From positions 1 through 64,000 of the forward strand of contig CAYGJB010000003.1 in NCBI GenBank assembly GCA_964350195.1: a stretch of 64,000 bases of DNA. Direction: 5' to 3'. A program made the position numbers and the translations under genes. The notes under the pieces were generated by a model that searched no databases, was not told where the DNA came from, and worked only from the letters and a program-made list of their open reading frames with translations. Below are positions 18,681 to 26,779 of the stretch, one piece after another; position 1 is the first letter of the stretch; each line of letters starts with the position of its first letter. This DNA is from JAJCZB01 sp964350195. Lineage in GTDB: Bacteria > Babelota > Babeliae > Babelales > Vermiphilaceae.

Positions 18681-20069
18681 TTAAACGCCTCTGTACATTT
18701 TTAAAGTCAGCTTGCTTTCAATTGCGTGATCTACGATAGGCGCAGGATACTCTTTGATTGATTCATGCGAATTTTTATACCATGTGTGAATTATTTTTGC
18801 ATCTATGCTTTTAAGTTCGGGTACCCACTCTTTTATGTATTCGCATTTTGGGTCGAACTTTTTTTGTTGGAGCCAAGGATTAAATATGCGAAAATATGGC
18901 TGAGCGTCACAGCCAGTCGAAGCTGCCCATTGCCAATTGCCATTATTCACTGAAGGATCATAATCGACAAGTTTTTGAGCAAAATATTTTTCTCCCCACT
19001 GCCAATTAATATGTAAATCTTTCACTAAAAAAGAGGCGACAATCATGCGTACTCTGTTGTGCATCCATCCAGTTGCATTCAATTGTCGCATGCCTGCGTC
19101 TACAATTGGAAAGCCAGTTTGCCCTTTGTACCATGCTTCAAATATTTTTTTGCTTTTGCTCCATACAAGGGGTGCATACTTTTTGTGATAAGGATTTCCA
19201 AAAACAAATGGAGAATGATAAGTCACATAAGTAAAAAAGTCTCGCCAATAAAGCTCCTTTAATAATTGTGTTTCTCCGAGTTCTTTTTTAATCGCATGAT
19301 AACTTTCTCGAATTGAGATTGTCCCAAACTTATGTGAGGCGGAAAGATGTGTAGTCTTGTCAAGGGCAGGGAAATTTCTTTCTTGAGCATAGTTTCTATA
19401 CTTTTTGATGTTACGTAAAATTTTTAACGAATTGCTTCGTCCTCCATGAACTTTGATATTGTTGTTATCTTTAGGGAAAACTTTTTTATATATCGAAGAT
19501 GTTCTTGAGTTTTTGACTTTTCCTGTATAAAAAGATCCTGAAACAACTTTGCTTGGTTTTGGTACTTTTATTTGTTTTATTGCTTTTTTATAGAAAGCCG
19601 AATAGACACCATAGGGCGTTTTTTTCCCTGTCAGAATATTTTCTGGAGCGCCGATTAGAAGCTCGTCATGAAATCCATGAAAGTCTATTTTCTGCTGCAT
19701 ACAAAACTGTTCAATTTTTTTATCTCTATTCATTGCAAAAGGAGTGTAGTCATAATTAAGAAATATCGCGTTAATTTTTTCTGAGTACACGATACTTGAA
19801 ATTGTTTCTATTGCATCACCATATTGAAGATACAGGGTTCCTTTTTTTGTTTTTAATTGTTTTTCTAAATCCTTGAGTGATTCTATCATGAATTGGATAC
19901 CATTCATGCTGCGGTATGGGTTGCTCTCATTAATTTGATTTGGGTTAAAAATAAAAATAGGCAATATCTTTTCAGATCTTTCGAGAGCAGCGTTTAAGCC
20001 GGTATTATCGTGAAGGCGAAGGTCTCTACGAAAAATAAAAAGTGCTTTTTTATATTGTTTAATAGCCAT
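18681..20069 (-). CDS. phrB: Deoxyribodipyrimidine photolyase
   Basis: This is a class I CPD photolyase of the cryptochrome/photolyase family, which repairs UV pyrimidine dimers with blue light and FADH-. The N-terminal antenna-binding Rossmann domain begins LFIFRRDLRLHDNTGL. The C-terminal FAD domain has WYKGQTGFPIVDAGMRQL, then GWMHNRVRMIVASFLVKDL and DYDPSVNNGNWQWAASTGCDAQPYFRIF, the standard FAD contacts. Length (462) is normal. Light-driven repair implies at least some exposure to light. It converges on tyrS, three bases apart. Confidence 0.95.
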   Translation of the reverse strand: MAIKQYKKALFIFRRDLRLHDNTGLNAALERSEKILPIFIFNPNQINESNPYRSMNGIQFMIESLKDLEKQLKTKKGTLYLQYGDAIETISSIVYSEKINAIFLNYDYTPFAMNRDKKIEQFCMQQKIDFHGFHDELLIGAPENILTGKKTPYGVYSAFYKKAIKQIKVPKPSKVVSGSFYTGKVKNSRTSSIYKKVFPKDNNNIKVHGGRSNSLKILRNIKKYRNYAQERNFPALDKTTHLSASHKFGTISIRESYHAIKKELGETQLLKELYWRDFFTYVTYHSPFVFGNPYHKKYAPLVWSKSKKIFEAWYKGQTGFPIVDAGMRQLNATGWMHNRVRMIVASFLVKDLHINWQWGEKYFAQKLVDYDPSVNNGNWQWAASTGCDAQPYFRIFNPWLQQKKFDPKCEYIKEWVPELKSIDAKIIHTWYKNSHESIKEYPAPIVDHAIESKLTLKMYRGV

Positions 20070-20164
20070 GAGAAACTTTCCAATTTAAATGTTATTTTGA
20101 ATTGATTTAAGCATATTAGATATGATATTAACAAGAGGGAACTACAGAAAAAAAAGGGTATATT

Positions 20165-20645
20165 GAGCGAATTGTGAAATTAAACATATGATTTCTCTGG
20201 ATCCAATTGCCTCATCATATAGGTCAATACCGCAGCTTTTACGTGAACTATAAAACTCTCAGCGGTTCTCAAAAAAGGAAAAATAAGAGCTGCCCTAGTT
20301 TTGAGATAGCCAAAAATACTTTCAATGCGCCTCCTTTTTTTCAAAAGTGGATGGAATTTTATTGAAACAGGCCTTAAGTTCACCAATAGCAAGCATATAG
20401 AGCTGCTTTTCAGTTAAATAATAACGCTTGTGTCCCTCAATCAAAATCGTAATAATTTCGCTCATGCTAAGTTCACTTCGTCTTCCCTTTTTGGGGGTAT
20501 TTTTAATTTCATGCTGTACAATTTTGTCAATCATATAGTAAACTTCTTCTATGCTTTTAAGCATGGCTAGCTCCTTTTTTTCTGGTAGAAAATTTTGGGT
20601 TAGCCTACTTAATTTTTAACTATTTTTGAATTTCACAATTCGCTC
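20165..20645. mobile_element. Internally deleted IS982-like element with TSD
   Basis: Perfect 17-bp terminal inverted repeats (GAGCGAATTGTGAAATT at 20165-20181, its complement at 20629-20645) bound a 481-bp element. Both ends are flanked by the same 8-bp direct repeat GGTATATT (20157-20164 and 20646-20653), the target-site duplication. Inside are only the two ends of a transposase. The structure is that of a MITE-like derivative that could move only with a transposase supplied in trans. Confidence 0.9.
20180..20564 (-). pseudogene. Transposase remnant, catalytic core deleted
   Basis: The N-terminal block (20322-20564; SMSEIITILIEGHKRYYLTE) resembles the start of IS982-type transposases. The C-terminal block (20180 to about 20345; KKRRRIESIFGYLKTRAAL) resembles their last part. 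The two are in different frames and are joined directly near 20335-20350, so the central DDE region (about 150 residues) has been lost. It cannot encode an active enzyme. It differs from the copy at 156-1024. Confidence 0.8.
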
Positions 20646-21060
20646 GGTATATTAATAAGTGAAGCAATCTCTTTTTTAATCACCACTTGATTGGAATGGC
20701 GCTGGTTGATGACATTGCATTAACGCTAGTTACACTCGTACAGTTTTTTCTGGTAGGCAATAGATCCAATTTGGCTGATTTGCTTTTTGTATTGTATGTT
20801 TTGTGGAACTTTTTGCGGTTTCTCTCAATTATCTTATCTGGATGCAAAATTAAAAGCAGGCAAACGTCGCATCTATCAAATCGATTAATATGCGCTTAAC
20901 CTGTACTATCACCAACGCCGATTCATGATGCAAGCTTTATAAAAACTAAAAATGCTCAAGAGTGAAGTAGGATTCAAGCATATTGCTAATCACCATATTC
21001 AACAATTTTTATCTATTTATGATATTTAGCTTACTGCGTGAGACATTGGGTACTATTTAA
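20646..21060 (+). other. Gene-poor stretch with tyrS-like tail remnant
   Basis: No intact gene is visible. The sequence at about 20856-20887 reads GGCAAACGTCGCATCTATCA and on to a TAA. It encodes GKRRIYQID, closely matching the last residues of the nearby TyrRS (GKHRIYQLD); over 29 aligned bases, 24 agree. The preceding bases (YLDAKLKA) do not align clearly. This may be the tail of a decayed tyrS or S4-domain gene. The rest of the stretch holds nothing I recognise. Confidence 0.4.
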
Positions 21061-21774
21061 CTATATTGCCATTGATTGCTGATGAACATGTTTAAGTTTA
21101 TAGTCTTGAACTAGTGCACCAGTTTGAATAAGAAAATTTTGAATAGCATGCATATGCTTATGCAATTGTGCAGGATTGTTTTCAAATTCATCGTTGCAGT
21201 CGAGCGTGAGAATAGGAACGCGTCTCAGCTGAGGCAATATGCTTGCTTGTTTGGCGAGAAACGTTTCATGTTTTCGGTGAATTTGCTTAAGGTATGCAAA
21301 GGATAATGTTTTTTCTGCATGGCGATTTCTTTTTTTTATTCGTTCATAGGCGATTTCTGGACTCGCCTTCATATAAATAAACCCTTTAGGGGGCAAGCAT
21401 TTATTAGGAATCAAAAAAGAAAACCACTGCTGATACATCTGCCACTCAAGATCTGTCATGAATCCTTGGGCATAGCTATTTTGAGCAAAGCAATAATAAC
21501 CAGAATAAATAGATCGCTCGGCGACCTTAACGCCATCTCTATTTTTTTGTTCTTTAAGGTGTTCCTCCACGCGGCAAATCATTGTTAAAAGTTCGAGCGT
21601 ATAGGCCCATCTTTTAGGATTTTTATAGAAATTTGTGAGCAACGATTGCCCATAAATGGTTGATTGCCAATTATTTACTGGCTCTGTAACAGCTTCTACC
21701 TGGGGCATCTGTTGAGACAGTAGGCGTAAGAAAGTAGATTTTCCGGCCCCAATATTCCCTTCAAGAATATACAC
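21061..21774 (-). CDS. Deoxynucleoside kinase (dCK/dGK family)
   Basis: This enzyme phosphorylates salvaged deoxynucleosides and belongs to the dNK/dCK/dGK family. The P-loop EGNIGAGKST lies at the very N-terminus. The ERS segment (VAERSIYSG) carries the catalytic-region Glu-Arg, and the LID has RIKKRNRHAE. I choose GTG 21774 because a clear AAGGAG (21782-21787) sits seven bases upstream, and the resulting MVYILEGNIGAGKS start matches family members. A longer frame back to 21870 lacks such a signal. The protein is then 237 residues. Salvage fits reliance on host nucleosides. Confidence 0.88.
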   Translation of the reverse strand: MYILEGNIGAGKSTFLRLLSQQMPQVEAVTEPVNNWQSTIYGQSLLTNFYKNPKRWAYTLELLTMICRVEEHLKEQKNRDGVKVAERSIYSGYYCFAQNSYAQGFMTDLEWQMYQQWFSFLIPNKCLPPKGFIYMKASPEIAYERIKKRNRHAEKTLSFAYLKQIHRKHETFLAKQASILPQLRRVPILTLDCNDEFENNPAQLHKHMHAIQNFLIQTGALVQDYKLKHVHQQSMAI

Positions 21775-21937
21775 GCTAAGGCTCCTTTTTGCGTTGGAAT
21801 GAATAAAGAAAGAGTTAAGTATACCGAATTTCGATTTCTCGGCCAGAGCAATTATAGTATTAATTAGCAATAACTATTGAATCCATAGGCTTTTTTTTGT
21901 TACGATATATGAAAATAGGTATAACCTTTGAAGGGGC

Positions 21938-22409
21938 ATGATGAAGAAAAGTCTTATTTTTTTCATTTATTTTTTTATTGTCGCTGCAAACCTCTCAATC
22001 AGTACCATATACACAAAAGTTTTCTTCTAAGATGAAGCTGATGGCTGATAAATTGAAAAAGTTACTTAAAAAGCCAGAAAATATGATGTGCTTAAGATTC
22101 GGCAAGTGTTCTCCGGAACATTTAAAAAGGTTGCGAGTAGCTGAAGGGGCTCTGGCCACAATTATAGTGATAGCCGCTGGTTACGGGGTACAACAAAAAA
22201 TTCGAGGGGAAAAGATACATGCTTTGCGGCCTTCTATTACGAGCAAAGATGAACAAGCCTCACAAAGCTCAACTCTGCTCTCAACGAAGAGCTTAGAGAA
22301 GGAGTATTCTCATATTGAGGGAGCAGAAGATCTTTTCAAATATTGGAACGAGAAAGGTGAAAAAGAGCGAAAGGAATTTGAGAACTATCTTTCAGCCCCC
22401 CTAGAATAA
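21938..22409 (+). pseudogene. Small exported protein gene, probable frameshift
   Basis: ATG codons at 21938/21941, preceded by AAGGGG, open a signal peptide (MKKSLIFFIYFFIVAA) that runs to a stop near 22030 in one frame. The body of the protein continues in another frame from about 21978 to 22409, with a Lys-rich segment, a CLRFGKCSPEH motif, a hydrophobic helix (ALATIIVIAAGYG) and a charged tail. A one-base change in the T-rich run at about 21957-21974 would join them into a protein of about 155 residues. It may be a broken gene or a sequencing slip. Family unknown. Its end overlaps the convergent alr. Confidence 0.55.
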
Positions 22410-23566
22410 GTAAGTTTAACAAGCCCCCTTTTTTCTGTTACAGACGGTATTCTCTCTATCTCAGAATTAATTTTCGTCGTAATCTCACGTACATTGGGGT
22501 TTCCTGCGAGCAGCCCTAGCTCATAAGGATGAATTTTTTCGTAAGGGCCCATCAAAATTACCTCATCATGAACTTTTGCTTCTGGAATGTGGGATACGTC
22601 AACGGTACTCATGTTCATGGATATTCGCCCAACTATGGGGGCATATTTACCATGAATCATTACTGATGCGCAGTTGAATAACCTGAAGTCATATCCGTCA
22701 TAATAACCAATTGGCAAAATCGCTATACGCATATCTTGTGTTGCCTGAAAGGTGCGATCATAGCCTATAAAATTGCCTGCCTTGATATGCTTAATATGCC
22801 GAATGGCTGTTTTCCAGCTTAAAATAGGCTTTAAATCAAACCAGCAATATTTCTTTTGAGTTTGCTTTTTGTTAGATGGGCTTGGCCATAAGCCAAAAGC
22901 GCCCACTCCTACACGAAACAGATTGCAAAAAGGAAGATCAAGCAATGTGGTGGCAGATGAGTTTGCAAAATGAATGTATGGAATGTCTATATGCTGTTTT
23001 TTAACTTCAGTTATCACTTTTTCAAAGATATTTTTTTGTTCAAGAGTGAACGTTGTTTCTTCTCTATGAGATTCGGCACAGTGTGAATAAAGCCCTTTTA
23101 TCTTTATGTTCTTCATTGCCAGAGCTTTTTGAATGAAAAACATTGTTTCTTCTGGTGCTATGCCGAGGCGAGAGAGCCCTGTATCAACTTTTATATGAAC
23201 AGGGAATACGTAGCTATTGGTGGCGCCGATATCATTCAATAAGCTTAAGCTTGCATGGTCATAGACGGCTAACTGTACATCTTGGCCAATGATATCTCGT
23301 GGATCCCCTTCCAAAACGCTCAGCATTAAGATTGGTTTGGTTGTGCCAGCTTTTCTTACTTGCAAAGATTCTTTGATTGTGGCGATACATAATGAATGAA
23401 TGTTTGGATTGTTTTGTGCAAATTGTGCAATTAAAGAAAGCCCATGACCATAAGCATTCGCTTTTATTACAACAGCAAGATTGTGTGGTGCTATAATTTT
23501 TTTATATTGAGCAACGTTGTGCTCAAAACTGGCTTGATCTATCTCAATCCATGTTCGCATATTCAT
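22385..23566 (-). CDS. alr: Alanine racemase
   Basis: This PLP enzyme interconverts L- and D-alanine for peptidoglycan. The PLP-binding lysine lies in VVIKANAYGHG (Lys about 35). The C-terminal domain has the GYDRTF segment with the catalytic tyrosine, PIGYYDGY, and GRISMNMSTVDVSH. Length (393) is slightly long but normal. An in-frame ATG two codons in is an equally good start, and no strong ribosome-binding site decides between them. It implies the organism still makes a D-Ala-containing wall, consistent with ftsQAZ and pal. Confidence 0.95.
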   Translation of the reverse strand: MNMRTWIEIDQASFEHNVAQYKKIIAPHNLAVVIKANAYGHGLSLIAQFAQNNPNIHSLCIATIKESLQVRKAGTTKPILMLSVLEGDPRDIIGQDVQLAVYDHASLSLLNDIGATNSYVFPVHIKVDTGLSRLGIAPEETMFFIQKALAMKNIKIKGLYSHCAESHREETTFTLEQKNIFEKVITEVKKQHIDIPYIHFANSSATTLLDLPFCNLFRVGVGAFGLWPSPSNKKQTQKKYCWFDLKPILSWKTAIRHIKHIKAGNFIGYDRTFQATQDMRIAILPIGYYDGYDFRLFNCASVMIHGKYAPIVGRISMNMSTVDVSHIPEAKVHDEVILMGPYEKIHPYELGLLAGNPNVREITTKINSEIERIPSVTEKRGLVKLTYSRGAER

Positions 23567-23778
23567 AATGAATGCTTGCTTAAAAGGGTTATTATTGAGG
23601 ATACGATATCAGTTTTGATCTAAATCGCAAAGAAGGATTATATGTTTTACGAGATTGTGCCCCATTTTTCATTTGTAATCATAGAAAATGGAAAGTTGAG
23701 AAGGTGCTTTTATGAATATGTAGTGCTTAAAGAGAAGAGATGTGATGAATGAAGCGAGAGATTGCTTTAGAATGTTAT

Positions 23779-23820
23779 AACTAAAAAGATACCCGGTTTT
23801 TTCCGGGTATCTTTTTAGTT
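23779..23820. terminator. Perfect 18-bp bidirectional terminator
   Basis: Arms AACTAAAAAGATACCCGG and its exact complement enclose a T6 loop (23797-23802). The stop codon of the leftward secreted Hsp20-like gene (23815-23817) lies inside the right arm, so the hairpin ends that transcript and separates it from alr. Confidence 0.9.
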
Positions 23821-24384
23821 ATCTATGCTTTCAGTTATTTCTATTTCCAAAGAATGCTTTTCTTTTTTTTCTTTTGGAATCGTTATAACAAGCTTTTTGT
23901 CTTTAAATTTTAGATATTTTTTTGAATCCTTCATTATTTCCTCAAGAAGCAATTTTCCATCTACTTGTATATATTCAGAGATTGAACTTTTTGAAAAGCT
24001 ACGTGATGTAAATGAAGATGCATCATCACCATCTTTTTTATGATTAATAGCGTCATCTTCTTGATGATATGCTCTAACAAGAACAATATTTTTATCTATA
24101 GATAAGCTTATTTTTGTATTATCTGTGTTTATTAATAATCGATTATCGACTTTCTCAGCCTCAATATTTTTATTTTCAATGTTGCTGATAGTTATGGTGA
24201 GGCAATCTTCATCTTCTTTAGCATTAAGTGCAAGATGCTTTTGTTGTGGAATTTTATGCACTGTGTGTATATCCTCAAACATTTCATCAAATACATGACC
24301 TATTCTTGAAAACATGCCAAATTCTCTAGCAGAAATAGATCCTGCAGATAAGAACAGCATGAGAATTGTTTGTTTTTTGTACAT
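23815..24384 (-). CDS. Exported Hsp20/alpha-crystallin-like protein
   Basis: This 189-residue protein has an N-terminal signal peptide ending near GSISA. The mature part has the outline of a small heat-shock protein. A beta-rich segment (LTITISNIENKNIEAEKVDNRLLI) comes first. Then FTSRSFSKSSISEYIQVD stands where sHSPs have their R-x-F-x-LP-x-x-VD strand, and LKFKDKKLVITIPK stands for the G-V-L-x-I-x-x-PK strand. Similarity is weak and read by eye. sHSPs are normally cytoplasmic, so an exported form would be a periplasmic holdase. TAAGGAGG precedes ATG. Confidence 0.6.
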   Translation of the reverse strand: MYKKQTILMLFLSAGSISAREFGMFSRIGHVFDEMFEDIHTVHKIPQQKHLALNAKEDEDCLTITISNIENKNIEAEKVDNRLLINTDNTKISLSIDKNIVLVRAYHQEDDAINHKKDGDDASSFTSRSFSKSSISEYIQVDGKLLLEEIMKDSKKYLKFKDKKLVITIPKEKKEKHSLEIEITESIDN

Positions 24385-24530
24385 AAATGCCTCCTTATAT
24401 ATGGCGGTTTAGACATATTTTTTAAATATTATAATAAGACTTTTTATTTGAATCAATATTTAGAAAAGATGTGCTTTTAATAGCTATTTTTTGCAGTTTT
24501 GCTATGGTGATCTCTAAGAGAAAGGCTTTT

Positions 24531-25268
24531 ATGGTTAAGAAGAAAAAAAATATCAAAGGTGAGCTTATCTATGGAATTCATCCAGTAGTTGAGCTTTTGC
24601 ACGCTAAACGACGTAAAATCATATCGATCTATACGACTAAACCTGTTCCTAAGCAGTGGCGTGAGATTGAAAAAATAATGCCTTCTTATCCAATACCGAT
24701 TCAATACGTTTCTCGTGATGTGCTTGTGAATATGAGTGGGACCACAGAGCATCAGGGGGTCGTGGCGTGGGTACAAAGCTTTCCTTTTAGAAAAAAGCCA
24801 TTTGATCCCAAAACATCGCCCTTTCTTGTGATGCTTGATTCTATTCAGGATCCAAGAAATGTGGGAGCAATTTTGCGGTCTGCTTATTGTGCTGGAGCAA
24901 GCGGAGTAGTGATGACAACGAGAAATTCGGCACCGCTTAGTGCGGTCGCTATAAAGTCATCTGCGGGTCTTGCTGAACATCTTGAGATTCAACTTGCTTT
25001 GACTACTCAGGAAGGCTTGCAGATGCTTATACAGTCTGGGTATACCAACTATCTGGCAATGCTCAATGGATCTGATGCCACCAAAGAAGCTTTTGATTTG
25101 CCTGCTTGTATCGTTATTGGCAATGAAGCTATAGGCATTAATAAAGCAATGACTAAACTTGGCAAGCCGGTAACTCTTCCTCAAAAAACGGCAGAAGTAT
25201 CATATAATGCTTCTGTAGCTGCAGGTATTTTGCTGTTTATGGTTGGCAGCAAGCATAAACTGATTTAA
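24531..25268 (+). CDS. rlmB: 23S rRNA 2'-O-ribose methyltransferase, RlmB type
   Basis: This SpoU/TrmH-class knotted SAM methyltransferase most likely modifies G2251 of 23S rRNA. The N-terminal substrate-binding domain begins ELIYGIHPVVELLHAKRR. The SPOUT domain has LDSIQDPRNVGAILRSAYCAGASGV (motif 1), IVIGNEAIGI (motif 2) and LPQKTAEVSYNASVAAGILL (motif 3), all intact. ATG 24531, with AAAGG upstream, is better than 24471, giving 245 residues, the usual size. Confidence 0.92.
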   Translation: MVKKKKNIKGELIYGIHPVVELLHAKRRKIISIYTTKPVPKQWREIEKIMPSYPIPIQYVSRDVLVNMSGTTEHQGVVAWVQSFPFRKKPFDPKTSPFLVMLDSIQDPRNVGAILRSAYCAGASGVVMTTRNSAPLSAVAIKSSAGLAEHLEIQLALTTQEGLQMLIQSGYTNYLAMLNGSDATKEAFDLPACIVIGNEAIGINKAMTKLGKPVTLPQKTAEVSYNASVAAGILLFMVGSKHKLI

Positions 25269-25280
25269 AATAGGCTTTTT

Positions 25281-25741
25281 ATGTATAAAAAGTTATCCAT
25301 TTTGGTATTTTTGAGTGCCCTTTCATTGAGATCTATGGAACAAGACAGTTATAAATTTGAAAGTGTCAATACGACTGTTGAACAGAAAGTAGAGCATAAG
25401 TCGGAGCAAATGCCTCTTGAAATTCCTGGTATGTGTGAAAAAGGGTGGGTTCATGCTGGAATTATGAGGATTACTTTGCAACGTTTCATTAGTCTCTATG
25501 ACGTTAAAAAATTATCTGCGGTCAAAGAAGAAAACGGTCTCAAAAAGTTGTGGTTATGATGCAGTATCCTTCTGATGTGACAAAGGGACAGAAGAATAGG
25601 ATTTGGAAAGATTTTTCAACTGCTGGTTACTACAATTTTCATAAGGGTTCTAGCTTAATGTTTGCAGTGTATCCGTTTCCTGATCATATCCCCACAAAGC
25701 ATAAGCGAGCTCAAAAGACAGTATGGGTACAGAAAAAGTGA
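25281..25741 (+). pseudogene. Exported protein gene split by a frameshift
   Basis: The first part (25281-25559) has a signal peptide (LSILVFLSALSLRS) and ends abruptly at KKLWL. The second part (to 25741) continues in another frame (VVMMQYPSDVTKG) with no ribosome-binding site of its own. One extra A in the run 25542-25546 explains the break, and joining gives about 152 residues. I do not recognise the family. It follows rlmB by 12 bases. A sequencing slip in the A run is also possible. Confidence 0.5.
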
Positions 25742-25974
25742 TATCCACAGGGTTTAAAAGACCTGGCTTTGAGTTCAATGAATTGGCGGGAAAAAAAAAT
25801 CAGACTTTTTAAAATTACTATTCATCCTGTATATTTGATAATCCTATTTTTAAAAAATGCTTACAAGTAACTTTAATGTTGAGCAGTAGTTTTTCCCTAG
25901 AATAAATGGATTGGTCGCTTTAATAGATATTTTTGTGCCATGCTCAGCCTTCAGCGAGTCTTTTTCTTAAAGCA

Positions 25975-26004
25975 TTGACTCTTTCTCTATAAAATCTGTA
26001 TTAA
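25975..26004 (+). promoter_or_regulatory. Candidate promoter for ftsQAZ
   Basis: TTGACT (25975-25980) and TATTAA (25999-26004) are 18 bases apart, ending 34 bases before ftsQ. The 297-base gap 25742-26038 holds nothing else I can identify. Confidence 0.5.
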
Positions 26005-26038
26005 GATGATAGGGTTACCTTTCAAATAGGGGAAAGGG

Positions 26039-26779
26039 ATGAAAAATCGAAGTAATGTATCTTATTTTTTTGCAATGATTCTGTGCTTATTTTGCGTAAT
26101 AGCCTTTTTAAAAAAGGTGTATACTGGGGTGAGTGCAATCAGCTATATCTTATTTAAGTATGATTCTCAAATTTCCACTGATTTACGGCGAACAATTGAA
26201 AAGCAGGTAGCATTGCTTGAAGTGGATGGGCGGTATCAGATAGATAGCATTCTTCATGAACTTACTCGGCTTTTTCCTCACATAAAACAGATTGATATTA
26301 AAGTATTGCCGTATAACATGGCAGAAATTGAGATTGCTGGATTTGATCCGGTGATTCGAGTGAATAATACGCATGTGCTTACGCAAGAACGATCAATTAT
26401 CCCTATTCATTATTACGCTTGTTATGCAATTGAGTGTTTACCAAAAATGCAGATGAGTTTGATTGTGCCTGATCGAGTCTCGGATGAAGTGATGAATGCA
26501 ATTAAGCAGAGTATAAAAGAGTACACCTTTGAGCATTTTTCTGTGAGTTTGTTTTCTGAGCAAGAATGGTATCTACAAAACAAAAAAAATCCATTGGTTA
26601 CTATCTGCTGTAATCCATCAACAATACCTATGGGCTCTATGCAGAAGCGATGTTATGAGTTAATAGAAACGGTGAAAAAAAAGAGTTCACCCAAAGCAGC
26701 ATGGGTTGCTGATGTGCGATTCAATCATCAAATTGTACTATCTCGCCTTAAAGGGGGGCTTTATGGCAAAAAAATTTAA
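26039..26779 (+). CDS. ftsQ: FtsQ/DivIB-like division protein
   Basis: This is a bitopic membrane protein with a short cytoplasmic tail, one transmembrane helix (about residues 9-30) and an extracytoplasmic region. The segment about 60-115, with RTIEKQVALLEVDGRYQIDS and LFPHIKQIDIKVLP, fits a POTRA domain. The following AEIEIAGFDPVIRVN is the usual strand after it. Sequence similarity is low, as is normal for FtsQ. The assignment rests mainly on topology and on being immediately upstream of ftsA and ftsZ, overlapping ftsA by 17 bases. Confidence 0.78.
   Translation: MKNRSNVSYFFAMILCLFCVIAFLKKVYTGVSAISYILFKYDSQISTDLRRTIEKQVALLEVDGRYQIDSILHELTRLFPHIKQIDIKVLPYNMAEIEIAGFDPVIRVNNTHVLTQERSIIPIHYYACYAIECLPKMQMSLIVPDRVSDEVMNAIKQSIKEYTFEHFSVSLFSEQEWYLQNKKNPLVTICCNPSTIPMGSMQKRCYELIETVKKKSSPKAAWVADVRFNHQIVLSRLKGGLYGKKI

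Noticed and set aside
20687..20899. Rightward 70-residue reading frame
   Set aside because: No ribosome-binding site, low-complexity hydrophobic translation, and it covers the tyrS-like remnant in another frame.
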